A stretch of DNA of 62,289 nt. Source: Gammaproteobacteria bacterium (GTDB lineage: Bacteria > Pseudomonadota > Gammaproteobacteria > Arenicellales > Arenicellaceae). Position numbers and translations under genes: made by a program. This document shows, one piece after another, positions 16,424 to 28,711 of this stretch. The notes beneath the pieces were generated by a model, which was not told the origin of the DNA, made no database searches, and worked only from the letters and a program-made list of their open reading frames with translations. The number at the start of each line of letters is the position of its first letter. Position 1 is the first letter of the stretch. The stretch spans positions 1 to 62,289 of the forward strand of contig JABDKW010000060.1 in the NCBI GenBank assembly GCA_013002025.1. The letters run 5' to 3'.

Positions 16424-17311
16424 TTATAAATTCTTGCCTGCGGAGAACAGCTTATCCAGCGTTTCTTCGTAGTCGTGATAATTCAGGTAGTCGTAAAGTT
16501 CCATGCGGGTCTGCATGTGCTCGACCATGTCTTTCTGATGGCCCTTATCCCACACATCCTGATACACCATCTCGGCGGCCTTGTTCATGGCGCGGGTCGC
16601 GGTAAGTGGATACAGGATCATGTTGACGCCGGCGCTGGCCAGTTCATCCCGGTCAAACAGTGGCGACATGCCAAACTCGGTCATATTCGCCAGCAGCGGT
16701 GCGTCAATGGCCTCGTCGTAAGCGCGGTATTCGTCCAGCGAGGCCATGGCTTCTGCAAAAATGCCATCAGCACCGGCTTCGATATAGGCGGCCGCGCGGT
16801 CGATGGACGCCTGCAGGCCCTCAATCGCATAGGAGTCGGTGCGTGCCATCACGAAGAACTCCGGGTCGGTTCTGGCGTCCACCGCGGCCTTGATGCGGTC
16901 GACCATTTCCTGCTCCGAGACAATTTCTTTATTGGGGCGATGACCGCAGCGTTTTTGCGCTACCTGATCTTCCATATGCACCGCTGCGACGCCGGCGCGA
17001 ATCGATTCTTTAATGGTGCGGGCAATATTGAAAGCGCCGCCCCAGCCGGTATCAATGTCGATCAACAGCGGCGTATCCACCGCCGCCGTGATGCGCCGCG
17101 CGTCTTCCAGCACATCGTTCATGCTGGTCATGCCCAAGTCCGGCAGCCCGTAGGAGGCGTTGGCGCAGGCGCCACCGGATATGTAAATCGCCTTATGGCC
17201 TATCTGGGCGGCCATCAGTGCGGTGTAGGCATTAATTGTGCCGACAATCTGCAGCGGTGTTTGCTGACTTAAAGCGCTACGGAATCGTGCGCCGGCGGAA
17301 CTATTGCTCAT
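16424..17311 (-). CDS. prpB: 2-methylisocitrate lyase
   Basis: From ATG 17311 the 295-residue protein matches PrpB of the isocitrate-lyase superfamily: [20 protein letters not shown] near the start, metal-binding DIDTGWGG, and the catalytic [10 protein letters not shown]. It splits 2-methylisocitrate into pyruvate and succinate. The open frame extends 30 codons upstream, but those codons lie inside the end of the regulator gene and lack family similarity. The start overlaps the gntR stop by 11 bp, so the two are translationally coupled. Confidence 0.94.
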   Translation of the reverse strand: MSNSSAGARFRSALSQQTPLQIVGTINAYTALMAAQIGHKAIYISGGACANASYGLPDLGMTSMNDVLEDARRITAAVDTPLLIDIDTGWGGAFNIARTIKESIRAGVAAVHMEDQVAQKRCGHRPNKEIVSEQEMVDRIKAAVDARTDPEFFVMARTDSYAIEGLQASIDRAAAYIEAGADGIFAEAMASLDEYRAYDEAIDAPLLANMTEFGMSPLFDRDELASAGVNMILYPLTATRAMNKAAEMVYQDVWDKGHQKDMVEHMQTRMELYDYLNYHDYEETLDKLFSAGKNL

Positions 17312-18005
17312 GGTCTTCCTCGCTGGTGAGAAAATTACGAATTGATTGTTTGGCGCGGGCGATATGATGCCGCATGACCATTTCGGCCATTTGCGGATCA
17401 CGCTGCTCGATGGCGTAAATTAATTGTTCATGTTCGACCAGCGCTCGCTGGCTACGCGATTTAAAGCGGCTGGTCTGATAGCGAAACATCCGCACCAGGT
17501 GATACAGCTCATTGCACAGTTGGTCGGCCAGCATGCGGTTGCCGCAGCCCTGAATTACCTGATAATGAAAATCGAAATCGCCTTCGGCCTGCAGATATTC
17601 GCCTGCAGTGTCTTCGTGGTGTCGGCGATGGATCTCCAAAACACGCTTGAGGTGTGCAATTTGCTCATCACTCATGTTTTGCGCGGCCAGCGCCGCTGCC
17701 TTGCCTTCCAGGGCTTCGCGCACATCGTACAGTTCCATTATGCTGTCCAGCCCCAGTGTGACCACCGTGGCACCCTGATGCGGCTTATGGGTTACCAGCC
17801 CCATGGCGACCAGGCGTCGAATCGCCTCTCTTAATGGTCCGCGACTGACCTTGAATTGTTTGGCGAGGCTGGGTTCATTGAGTTTTTCGCCAGCCTTGAT
17901 GTCGCCTTTGATAATGGCCTCGCGCAGGTCGGCCGTAGTGCGGCCGCTGAGGGTGTTGTCCTCGTGGTCGGTCAGGCTAGGGGCGTCGGCGGGGGCAATT
18001 TGCAC
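17301..18005 (-). CDS. GntR-family (FadR/FCD) regulator of the prp genes
   Basis: The 234-residue protein has an N-terminal winged helix ([22 protein letters not shown], then [19 protein letters not shown]) and an FCD ligand domain with the metal or acid-binding D-x-x-x-R and H residues ([32 protein letters not shown]). GntR/FCD regulators replace the sigma54-type PrpR in several gammaproteobacteria. The start is GTG 18005. A TTGTATACAA site of FadR-family type lies 120 bp upstream, fitting autoregulation. The ligand is presumably a methylcitrate-cycle intermediate. Confidence 0.88.
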   Translation of the reverse strand: MQIAPADAPSLTDHEDNTLSGRTTADLREAIIKGDIKAGEKLNEPSLAKQFKVSRGPLREAIRRLVAMGLVTHKPHQGATVVTLGLDSIMELYDVREALEGKAAALAAQNMSDEQIAHLKRVLEIHRRHHEDTAGEYLQAEGDFDFHYQVIQGCGNRMLADQLCNELYHLVRMFRYQTSRFKSRSQRALVEHEQLIYAIEQRDPQMAEMVMRHHIARAKQSIRNFLTSEEDHEQ

Positions 18006-18040
18006 GTTTTTGAGATATGGCGCGAGTTTTGGGGATGAGA

Positions 18041-18069
18041 ATAATGCGGTTTGGAGCCACTATTGTCAA
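18041..18069 (-). promoter_or_regulatory. Sigma70-type promoter for gntR-prpB-prpC
   Basis: On the minus strand TTGACA (18069-18064) and CATTAT (18046-18041) are separated by 17 bp. The -35 box is a perfect match and the -10 box matches four of six. The start codon of gntR lies 36 bp downstream. Confidence 0.6.
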
Positions 18070-18074
18070 CAATA
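18061..18074. promoter_or_regulatory. Inverted repeat over the prp -35 box
   Basis: TATTGT and ACAATA are separated by two bases and enclose the TTGACA of the minus-strand promoter. A repressor bound here would block that promoter. The binding protein is not known. Confidence 0.5.
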
Positions 18075-18124
18075 TGCTCTGTTTTAACAGGAAATAGCCA
18101 TAATCAGGCTTATTAAGATCGGTT

Positions 18125-18134
18125 TTGTATACAA
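18125..18134. promoter_or_regulatory. GntR/FadR-type operator TTGTATACAA
   Basis: The perfect palindrome TTGTATACAA fits the T-x-GTATAC-x-A consensus typical of FCD-group GntR regulators. It lies midway between the divergent gntR-prpBC and acyl-CoA dehydrogenase promoters, so the adjacent GntR protein could act on both. Confidence 0.6.
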
Positions 18135-18155
18135 CTCGAAGGGTGTTTGCGGATA

Positions 18156-18184
18156 TTGACTTGCTTGTTGCAAACAAGTATTAT
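18156..18184 (+). promoter_or_regulatory. Strong sigma70 promoter with an operator between the -35 and -10 boxes
   Basis: TTGACT (18156-18161) and TATTAT (18179-18184) are 17 bp apart. The spacer holds a perfect inverted repeat, CTTGTT-GCA-AACAAG (18164-18178). A protein bound there would exclude RNA polymerase. The TetR regulator encoded one gene downstream is the likeliest ligand. The gene start is at 18223. Confidence 0.7.
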
Positions 18185-18195
18185 TTTGGGCCGTT

Positions 18196-18207
18196 GCTCT
18201 GACCCCA
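18196..18207 (-). repeat. RAYT-associated repeat motif in the leader of the acyl-CoA dehydrogenase gene
   Basis: GCTCTGACCCCA is identical to 10617-10628. Here it falls between the -10 box and the start codon, inside the predicted mRNA leader. Confidence 0.45.
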
Positions 18208-18222
18208 ACTAATCCCGAGACT

Positions 18223-20004
18223 ATGGCTGATTACCGCGCTCCAATTGACGAAGTATCTTTTGTAATCAATGACTTACTAAATATTTCGCAACTCAATTCC
18301 ATTCCAGAATTTGCCGAGGCAACGCCGGAACTGGTTGAAGCCGTGGTGGAAGAAGCGGGTAAATTTGCGGCGGACGTGTTTGCCCCCTTAAATCGCCCTG
18401 GTGATATTGCGCACAGCCATGCCAAAGACGGCGCGGTAAAAACCCCTGCGGGTTTTAAGGAGGCCTACAAGCTGTTTTCGGAAAACGGTTGGCTGAGCCT
18501 GGCGCAACCACCCCAGTATGGTGGCCAGGGCTTGCCGTTTACGGTGCATATGGTGGCCAGCGAGTTTTGGTGTGCCTCAAATATGGCCCTGTCGATCTGC
18601 CCCATGCTGTCCGCTGGCGCGATCGATGCATTATTGGCACATGCCAGTGATGAATTGAAAGACAGATACCTGCCGAAATTAATTTCCAGCGAATGGACTG
18701 GCACCATGAATCTGACTGAGTCGCACGCTGGCTCGGACCTCTCGAATCTGAAGACCAAGGCGCGCCCCGACGGCGCGCACTACCGCATCAAGGGTCAGAA
18801 AATATTTATCACCTGGGGCGAGCACGATATGGCGGACAATATTGTGCACATTGTACTGGCGCCATTGGAAGACGCGCCGGCTGGCGTCAAGGGCCTGTCA
18901 TTATTTGCGGTGCCTAAATTTTTGGTGAATGAAGATGGCAGTCTCGGTGAGCGTAATGATTTACGCGTGGTCTCCACGGAACACAAGCTCGGTATCAACG
19001 CCAGCCCAACCTGCGTGATGAGTTTTGGGGAGGACGAGGGCGCCATCGGGCACATGATTGGCAAGCCGGGCCAGGGCCTGGCCTGTATGTTCACACTGAT
19101 GAACCATGCACGGCTGGAGGTTGGTCTGGAAGGCGTGGGTTTGTCGGAGCGTGCCTATCAGGACGCGTTGGCCTATGCACGCGAGCGAGTGCAGGGCCGT
19201 GATCCGGTCACCGGCGAATCGACCACCATCATCGGGCACCCCGATGTGCAACGCATGTTAATGCAAATGAAGTCATTGACGGGTGCGATGCGCTGCCTGT
19301 GCACCGACAACGCGTTGTCACATGATTTACGCAAACATTCTCAAGACCAGGACGAGCAAAAGTTTCATCAAAACCGCTTTGCGCTGTTAACCCCCATAAC
19401 CAAGGCCTGGTGCACCGAGTTGGTCAATGAAGTGACGTCGCTGGGCGTGCAGATTCACGGCGGCATGGGCTTTATTGAAGAAACCGGCGTGGCGCAGCAC
19501 TACCGTGATGCACGTATTACAGCCATCTACGAAGGCACCAATGGTATACAGGCCAACGACCTGGTGGGGCGCAAGCTGGTGCGTAATCAGGGCCACGGCA
19601 TGCGAGCTATGTTAGCGGAATTTGATCAAACGCTGGCGACCTTGCCAGTGGGTGAACATGAGCTGATGCGGCAACGTTTTACCTCAGCTAAAGATGATTT
19701 AAGCGAGTCTGCCGAATTTATTTTGCAACACGCCGATGACAGTCCCAAATTGATGGGTGCGGTGGCGTTTAATTTTCTGATGCAAATGGGTTATGTGCTC
19801 GGTGCCTGGTATCACTTGCGCAGTGCGGGGGTGGCCAGCGAGAAACTCGCGGCCGGTGAGGGCAATCAGGCCTTTTATGAAAACAAAGTGACTGCGGCAG
19901 AATTTTACATCACACAGTTGTTACCGCGGGCGGCCGCGCATCAGCAAGCAGTGATCCATGGTGCAGAGATTGGTAGCCGGTTAGGCGCTGATAGTTTTTA
20001 CTGA
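18223..20004 (+). CDS. Acyl-CoA dehydrogenase (DmdC-like long subfamily)
   Basis: The 593-residue flavoprotein is longer than ordinary acyl-CoA dehydrogenases and has the extra C-terminal domain of the DmdC-like group. FAD and substrate motifs are visible: MNLTESHAGSDLSNLKT, the ITWGEHD segment, MFTLMNHARLEVG, VTSLGVQIHGGMGF and YEGTNGIQANDLVGRK with the catalytic glutamate. It oxidises an acyl-CoA to the enoyl-CoA. The named relative acts on 3-methylmercaptopropionyl-CoA, but with icmF downstream a branched- or short-chain acyl-CoA is equally possible. It is the first gene of a unit with tetR and icmF. Confidence 0.87.
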   Translation: MADYRAPIDEVSFVINDLLNISQLNSIPEFAEATPELVEAVVEEAGKFAADVFAPLNRPGDIAHSHAKDGAVKTPAGFKEAYKLFSENGWLSLAQPPQYGGQGLPFTVHMVASEFWCASNMALSICPMLSAGAIDALLAHASDELKDRYLPKLISSEWTGTMNLTESHAGSDLSNLKTKARPDGAHYRIKGQKIFITWGEHDMADNIVHIVLAPLEDAPAGVKGLSLFAVPKFLVNEDGSLGERNDLRVVSTEHKLGINASPTCVMSFGEDEGAIGHMIGKPGQGLACMFTLMNHARLEVGLEGVGLSERAYQDALAYARERVQGRDPVTGESTTIIGHPDVQRMLMQMKSLTGAMRCLCTDNALSHDLRKHSQDQDEQKFHQNRFALLTPITKAWCTELVNEVTSLGVQIHGGMGFIEETGVAQHYRDARITAIYEGTNGIQANDLVGRKLVRNQGHGMRAMLAEFDQTLATLPVGEHELMRQRFTSAKDDLSESAEFILQHADDSPKLMGAVAFNFLMQMGYVLGAWYHLRSAGVASEKLAAGEGNQAFYENKVTAAEFYITQLLPRAAAHQQAVIHGAEIGSRLGADSFY

Positions 20005-20028
20005 GTTTTCGACGATTGGAGATAGACC

Positions 20029-20659
20029 ATGAGAGCAACCAGTCAATCTGAACCACGCCTTACCCAGGCTGAGCGCACCGAGATATCGGATCAGCGCATG
20101 TTTGAGGCCACTGTGCAGTTGATTGTTGAGCATGGCCCGGCCGCGACCAGCCTCAAGGATGTGGGTGTGCAGGCGGGCTACAGTCGTGGCTTGGCGAGCC
20201 ACCGCTTTGGCAATAAAGACAATCTATTCAGCTTTACCCTGAGAAAGGTCGGCGAGATCTGGTTGCGCCAGCTAAAGCAGGCCACCAGTGGCCATACCGG
20301 TTTGGCGGCGGTTGAGAAGGCGCTTGATCAGCATTACCGGTTTTGTGCAGATGCGCCCGACTATGTGCGCACCTTTTATACCCTGTGGTTTGAGTCGGTT
20401 AACTCAGATTCTGAGTTGCGCGATGCCATCCGACACATTCACCAGCGCCGCCATCAGGATGTAGTGCAGTGGATTTTAAATGACCCCACAATTAATGAGT
20501 CAGTGAAATCGCGTGCCGATGATATTGCCGGTCAGTTCGGTGCCTCGGTCAGTGGCATTGTGTATTACTGGCTGGTGAACCCCGAAGATCTGGAACAAAC
20601 GAAAACGCTGCACGATGGTCTAAAACACACCATGACGCAGCTATTAACAGAGAATCATC

Positions 20660-20667
<8 letters not shown>
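20029..20667 (+). CDS. TetR-family transcriptional regulator
   Basis: The 212-residue protein has a typical TetR DNA-binding domain ([28 protein letters not shown], quoted in part as [20 protein letters not shown], then [14 protein letters not shown]) and an all-helical ligand domain. It lies 24 bp after the acyl-CoA dehydrogenase gene, and its end overlaps icmF by eight bases. That places it inside the operon it probably controls, through the inverted repeat at 18164-18178. The ligand is presumably an acyl-CoA. Confidence 0.9.
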
Positions 20668-24144
<3,477 letters not shown>

Positions 24145-24155
24145 GCGATTCGCTG

Positions 24156-24896
24156 TTGCGTGTTATTAGTCTGGTTCCCAGCCTCACCGAAACACTGCTC
24201 GAGTGTGGTGTGGAGGTCGTGGGGCGCACGAGGTTTTGCGTGCATCCCGTCGAGTCAGTCAAAGACATTACCAAGGTTGGCGGCACCAAGGGCGTGGACT
24301 GGACGCGTTGCGCAGCATTGCGTCCTGATCTGGTGATCTTTGATCGCGAAGAGAACCTCAAGGCCATGGCGGATGAATGCCCCTTTCCCTGGCATGCGAC
24401 GCATATTACATCGGTTGATTCTGCAGGCCCGGAGTTGGCCCGATTAGCGGAGTCGCTGAATAATGCCGGGTTGGCGCAAATGGCCGCCGACTGGGTGGCG
24501 CTGGCCGCTCGCCCAGCCAGGCAGATGGCGCCAATCGCCGAATTGCCGGGCGTAATCGACTGGCTGCAACCGCCTCCGGATTCCGTACAGCAGCTTAACT
24601 ATATAATCTGGCGCGATCCGTGGATGGCGGTGGCCAGGCACACGTTTATCGGCTCGGTGCTCGAACGGCTGGGATACGCACCATTACTGGCCGAATTTGA
24701 TAGTGTGTATCCTGAGCTTGAAGAGGCCCAAATGCAGACTGAGGGCTGTGTAAATTTGTTTTCCTCCGAACCCTATCCCTTTGCCCGTCATACAGACGCG
24801 TTGCGCGCCGCGGGGTATCATGGTGCGCTGGTTGATGGTGAGTGTTTTTCCTGGTTTGGAATTCGCAGCTATCGCTTTTTACAGGCTCATCTTTGA
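24156..24896 (+). CDS. BtuF-like cobalamin/metal-binding protein without signal peptide
   Basis: The 246-residue protein has the helical-backbone periplasmic-binding fold: RVISLVPSLTETLLECGVEVVGRT at the start, then VGGTKGVDWTRCAALRPDLVI, and a C-terminal IIWRDPWMAVARHTFIGSVLERLGY segment. The family includes the cobalamin-binding protein BtuF. The protein begins directly with the first beta strand (TTG 24156) and shows no signal peptide or lipobox, so it should remain in the cytosol unless the start is misread. No transporter genes adjoin it. It lies 11 bp after the DUF5522 gene in the icmF unit. Confidence 0.82.
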   Translation: MRVISLVPSLTETLLECGVEVVGRTRFCVHPVESVKDITKVGGTKGVDWTRCAALRPDLVIFDREENLKAMADECPFPWHATHITSVDSAGPELARLAESLNNAGLAQMAADWVALAARPARQMAPIAELPGVIDWLQPPPDSVQQLNYIIWRDPWMAVARHTFIGSVLERLGYAPLLAEFDSVYPELEEAQMQTEGCVNLFSSEPYPFARHTDALRAAGYHGALVDGECFSWFGIRSYRFLQAHL

Positions 24897-24917
24897 GTCA
24901 CAGGAGATTTATCCAGA

Positions 24918-25412
24918 ATGAGTAACAAAAAGTTTTCCACGCCCGATTTGTGCGATGAGTTTGAAAACCAGGTGCGCATATTGGAGCCTCTGTTTCGCAG
25001 TTATGGCGGCCGCACAAACTTTCATGGCCAGGCCGTTACCATCAAGTGCTTTGAAGATAATTCGGTGGTCAAAAAGCTGGTCGATGAACCGGGCCAAGGC
25101 CGGGTGATTGTCATGGATGGTGGTGGTTCACTGCGGCGCGCGATACTGGGCGATATGCTGGCGGAAAATGCCCAGAATAATGGCTGGGCAGGGCTGATTA
25201 TTAATGGCTGTATCCGCGATTGTGATGAGATAGCGCAGCTGGATCTTGGTGTCAAAGCATTGAATACCCACCCTCAGAAAACCGACAAGCGTGGTCTGGG
25301 TGATTTAAATTTACCGGTGACTTTTGCCGGCCAGACCATTCGTCCCGGCGAGTGGGTATATGCCGACAACAATGGGGTTATTGTCAGCGCGACCGAGCTG
25401 GCTGCTGGCTAG
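24918..25412 (+). CDS. rraA: Regulator of ribonuclease E activity A
   Basis: The 164-residue protein matches RraA throughout: [64 protein letters not shown], and the C-terminal [14 protein letters not shown]. RraA binds RNase E and lowers its activity; related proteins are oxaloacetate decarboxylases or aldolases using the G-x-x-R-D site seen in NGCIRD. It follows the BtuF-like gene by 21 bp and may be read from the same transcript or its own. Good CAGGAG site upstream. Confidence 0.93.
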   Translation: MSNKKFSTPDLCDEFENQVRILEPLFRSYGGRTNFHGQAVTIKCFEDNSVVKKLVDEPGQGRVIVMDGGGSLRRAILGDMLAENAQNNGWAGLIINGCIRDCDEIAQLDLGVKALNTHPQKTDKRGLGDLNLPVTFAGQTIRPGEWVYADNNGVIVSATELAAG

Positions 25413-25527
25413 CCATTTGGCGTTGCTGACGCCTCACTAAATTGCACTTATTCCGCTTGCCAGTATCGTCAAGTTGGTGATAGCTTAATCACAAAGCGGG
25501 TTTCGTACGAGTTATTGGGGGCGTAAT

Positions 25528-26304
25528 GTGTCGCAACTCAAGTCAAATATAGCAGTGCTGGGCGTCCTGTCCGTGCTGTGCTTTGCACAACCGGCTTTTG
25601 CATTTCGGATTCTGTTTATCGGTAACAGCTTTACTGGCCATGCGGAGGCATCCTTAAATAATCTGGCCTTGTTTTCACCCTTTGAATCCGACACTTTGTC
25701 GTTTCAGTATGTCGGTGGCATCGATCTGGGCTCTCACAGTCAACGCGAAGAGACCCTGGCTGCTTTGCGAAACAATTCCTGGGATTATGTGTTTTTGCAG
25801 GACTTCAGTACTCGTCCGCTGGAAAATCCGACGGGTTTTCAAGCTTCGATTGATTTTTTCGTAAAGGAGATCCGGCGGCGCGGCGCTGAGCCAATACTGT
25901 ACGCACCCTGGGCACGAAAATTACCATTGCTTACCTACAGGGCTAGACAGGTTGAAGTTAGTGCGCAATACATGAAAGCGGCCAGCCGTCATGGGTTGGC
26001 CATGGCGCGCGTGGGTGATTTGTGGCTGCAACAATTCGATTTTGACCGCGCGTTGTTCAATCAGCTTTTTGTGTCGGATGGGATCCACGCAACAACGGCC
26101 GGGCAGTTTGCTATTGCCGCTTCAATTTATAAGGTTCTGTACCAAAGTGATTTGATCTGGGCGCCTGCATTTGGTGTGCCGGGAGGCACCGCTGATAAAA
26201 TCAGAACCGCTGCGGCCAACTTGAATATAACCAGAGCCGCTCATTTAAATGCACGCTCCCCGATGAGTGCAATCCCCGTGATTGTCGATTTGTTGCTTGA
26301 ATAG
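25528..26304 (+). CDS. Secreted SGNH-fold hydrolase
   Basis: The 258-residue protein starts at GTG 25528 behind a G-rich site. It has a signal peptide (cleavage after QPAFA, about residue 25) and then the SGNH block I sequence RILFIGNSFTGHAEASL with the catalytic serine in GNSFT. The catalytic Asp-x-x-His pair is in SDGIHATTAGQFAIA. Block III is weak. Such enzymes are esterases or carbohydrate deacetylases acting outside the cytosol. Its 3' end faces the transglutaminase-like gene at 3 bp distance. Confidence 0.78.
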   Translation: MSQLKSNIAVLGVLSVLCFAQPAFAFRILFIGNSFTGHAEASLNNLALFSPFESDTLSFQYVGGIDLGSHSQREETLAALRNNSWDYVFLQDFSTRPLENPTGFQASIDFFVKEIRRRGAEPILYAPWARKLPLLTYRARQVEVSAQYMKAASRHGLAMARVGDLWLQQFDFDRALFNQLFVSDGIHATTAGQFAIAASIYKVLYQSDLIWAPAFGVPGGTADKIRTAAANLNITRAAHLNARSPMSAIPVIVDLLLE

Positions 26305-26307
26305 AGC

Positions 26308-27132
26308 CTAATTGTTGCGGATAAAATTGGCGCTGAGGCGCCACTTCTGATCGCGATAACGGGTAGTGAACTTGCTGCCAGTGTTGACCCAGAACTGGTC
26401 TCGATTAAACTGGTACAAGGGCAGGTAATCAGTCGCTAGCGAGGCCAGGATGAAATCGTTGATGCCGCGCGGCCGTCGCTTGCTGGTGGCTTCGAGAATA
26501 TAGTCACGACCTTCATACAGTAATACCACCCAGGCATGGCCACCGCCATTGTACTCACCGAGTGCCACGCGGGCATCGTGCCCCATGCCAATCAACCAAT
26601 CAGCCAGTATCAGGGCATGATCTTCACAGTCACCCCGCGAATACGCGTAAGCCTGGCGCGAGTTTTGCCAGACCTCAGCCATGTCCGGTCCATACAGTTT
26701 GTGATCCAGTACGTAGGATTTTCGCAGCGCCAGGGTCGCCAGCGGCTCCCATACCGAATCCGTTTGAAACGGCGTAAAGCCGACCAGAAAACTGTTGGCA
26801 AAGTAGGGGTTGCGATCGACACCCGACGCGGAGCCGATAAATTCGGTCTGACGGTTGCCGGACCACATATAAAAACGGTGTCTCCGGTGGGCGGGGATTT
26901 GGGCTACCTTTTGCCACAGATCTTCTGTTTTAAAGCGGTAGTAACCCTGTGTTGCATTGGCTACGCCAAATTGTTCACCCATCTGTTCGATTTTAATACT
27001 GGCATCGGGTGCGAATTGTTCGGCCTTTTGGATAATTTGTCGCTGTTCAGCCCGTTCTTTGAAGCTGTCCAGGATGGACAAAGCGAACAGGCAGGCGATC
27101 AGCCAGGCAAACCACGAGCCGCCTGAGCGCAT
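26308..27132 (-). CDS. Membrane-anchored transglutaminase-like protein
   Basis: The 274-residue protein has an N-terminal membrane anchor (WFAWLIACLFALSILDSF) and an extracytoplasmic domain with the transglutaminase/cysteine-protease core: SRGDCEDHALILADWLIGMG (Cys), NGGGHAWVVLLY (His), and YILEATS at the third position, where Glu stands instead of the usual Asp. Relatives are bacterial transglutaminase-like peptidases. It is the second gene after a DUF350 protein on the minus strand, with a 7-bp gap. Confidence 0.75.
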   Translation of the reverse strand: MRSGGSWFAWLIACLFALSILDSFKERAEQRQIIQKAEQFAPDASIKIEQMGEQFGVANATQGYYRFKTEDLWQKVAQIPAHRRHRFYMWSGNRQTEFIGSASGVDRNPYFANSFLVGFTPFQTDSVWEPLATLALRKSYVLDHKLYGPDMAEVWQNSRQAYAYSRGDCEDHALILADWLIGMGHDARVALGEYNGGGHAWVVLLYEGRDYILEATSKRRPRGINDFILASLATDYLPLYQFNRDQFWVNTGSKFTTRYRDQKWRLSANFIRNN

Positions 27133-27139
27133 CGTGGCG

Positions 27140-27370
27140 TCAACCCTTCAAGCCGAACGAAACGATCAATGCCACAAACAGGAGAACCGTTGAGGCGAAA
27201 ATGGCCACCGCAATATTGCCGTTCTGAAGCTGCTGTTGGATGTCTACGTCTTTCAGAAGTTTGCGGTCAACCCAGGTGAGTGCCACCACGGCGATAACCA
27301 GCGCGACCACGGTGTAGAGTAGGTTCACTCCCAGATTGAATAAGGTGGCGATTAAAAACTCAGTTTCCAT
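27140..27370 (-). CDS. DUF350 family membrane protein
   Basis: Read from ATG 27370, the 76-residue protein has two membrane helices. The second follows the DUF350 signature NGNIAVAIFASTVLLFVALIVS. The reading frame continues 27 codons upstream, but these are His/Lys rich and look non-coding. DUF350 proteins are inner-membrane proteins of unknown role, often coupled to envelope genes. Here it precedes the transglutaminase-like gene in one unit. Confidence 0.8.
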   Translation of the reverse strand: METEFLIATLFNLGVNLLYTVVALVIAVVALTWVDRKLLKDVDIQQQLQNGNIAVAIFASTVLLFVALIVSFGLKG

Positions 27371-27591
27371 ATTCTTGTGCGGGGGTTTGTGGTGGTGGAT
27401 AAATAGTAGCCAGATCGACGCATGATGTAAATGTAGTAGTGCCGTTGGCACCTCAGCGTGGATTGGCTTTCTGCGCTTCGTGTGGGGCGATAAATCAGAT
27501 AGAATGCACGCTTTTTAGCGAAGCCAAGTTTGTTGCAGAGGCGAACCAGCCAGCGGGCAAACAGCGGTGTCAACAGCGGTACATACAACGC

Positions 27592-28695
27592 GTGAAGAAT
27601 TTTAAGATAGCCATATTGGCCGGTGATGGCATTGGCCCGGAAATAATGCACGAAGGCATCAAAGTGCTGAAAGTGATCGAAGCGCGCAATGATGTGCAGT
27701 TCGAGTTAATAGAAGCCCCCTTTGGCGCGGCCGCCTGGTTTAGTCATGGTAGCTCGTTTCCTGAGGAAACTAAGGCGCTGGTGGATAGCGTAGATGCGGT
27801 GGTCAAAGGCCCGATTGGGTTGGGTCATGAAGAATCCAAGCAGATTCCCATTGATGAACAGCCAGAGCGTGGTGCCTTGTTACCGATGCGCAAACGGATG
27901 AATACCTACGCCAATTTCCGGCCGGTTTTTCTGCCGCCATCATTGGCCCACTTTTCACCGCTCAAGCCCGAGGTGATTGGTGACGGAATCGATATGATTA
28001 TGGTGCGTGAGCTGGTCGGCGGTTTGTATTTTGGCGATAAGGAAACCGGCATTAACGAACAGGGAAAGCGTTACGTGCGTGAAGTACTGGAATACGATGA
28101 AGACCAGATCCGCAATATTCTGACGCAGGCATTCGAGTTGGCACAGAATCGTAAAAAAATTCTACACAATATTCACAAGAGCAATGTTCTCAAATCCAGT
28201 GTGCTGTGGAATGAGGTGGTCGAGGAAATGCGACCAGAGTACCCCGATGTGGAGGTGATCAATATCCTGGTCGACGCTGCTGCAACCGCGTTGTGTCTCA
28301 ACCCGGGTCAGTTCGATGTGATGGTTATGGAGAATATGTTCGGCGATATATTGAGCGACCAAGGTGGCGGAATACTCGGTTCGCTTGGATTAATGCCGTC
28401 TGCCTGTTTAGGTGAAAATGGCAAGGCTTATTATGAGCCATCGCATGGGTCCGCACCGGATATCGCAGGGCAGGGCATCGCCAACCCCTATTCAATGATT
28501 GGTTCCATGGCCATGATGCTGGAATACAGTTTTGGCATGGTCGATGAAGCACGTCGGGTTTGGGATGCCATGCAAAGTGTCTTTGCTGACGGTTATTCCA
28601 CCGCCGACCTATCCAAGCCCGGCAGCGGTGTGAAGATGATTTCGACCGCGGATTTTGGCGACAAAGTTGTGGAACACTTGCAGGCCAATGCCTGA
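27592..28695 (+). CDS. Isopropylmalate/isocitrate dehydrogenase family protein (LeuB-like)
   Basis: The 367-residue protein, read from GTG 27592 (KNFKIAILAGDGIGPEIM), belongs to the beta-decarboxylating dehydrogenase family. Visible motifs are RGALLPMRKRMNTYANFRPV, VRELVGGLYFG, the metal/NAD region VMENMFGDILSDQGGGILGSLG and YEPSHGSAPDIAGQGIANP. It resembles LeuB, but no leuA, leuC or leuD lies nearby and parts deviate from typical LeuB. It may act on a different 2-hydroxy acid. The 51 codons upstream of the GTG are not supported as coding. Confidence 0.8.
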   Translation: MKNFKIAILAGDGIGPEIMHEGIKVLKVIEARNDVQFELIEAPFGAAAWFSHGSSFPEETKALVDSVDAVVKGPIGLGHEESKQIPIDEQPERGALLPMRKRMNTYANFRPVFLPPSLAHFSPLKPEVIGDGIDMIMVRELVGGLYFGDKETGINEQGKRYVREVLEYDEDQIRNILTQAFELAQNRKKILHNIHKSNVLKSSVLWNEVVEEMRPEYPDVEVINILVDAAATALCLNPGQFDVMVMENMFGDILSDQGGGILGSLGLMPSACLGENGKAYYEPSHGSAPDIAGQGIANPYSMIGSMAMMLEYSFGMVDEARRVWDAMQSVFADGYSTADLSKPGSGVKMISTADFGDKVVEHLQANA

Positions 28696-28711
28696 CACGG
28701 CAGGTTCCGCA

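Noticed and set aside
16475-17272. 265-codon open frame antisense to prpB
   Set aside because: Entirely within prpB and His/Gly rich as expected from the complementary codons; no motif.
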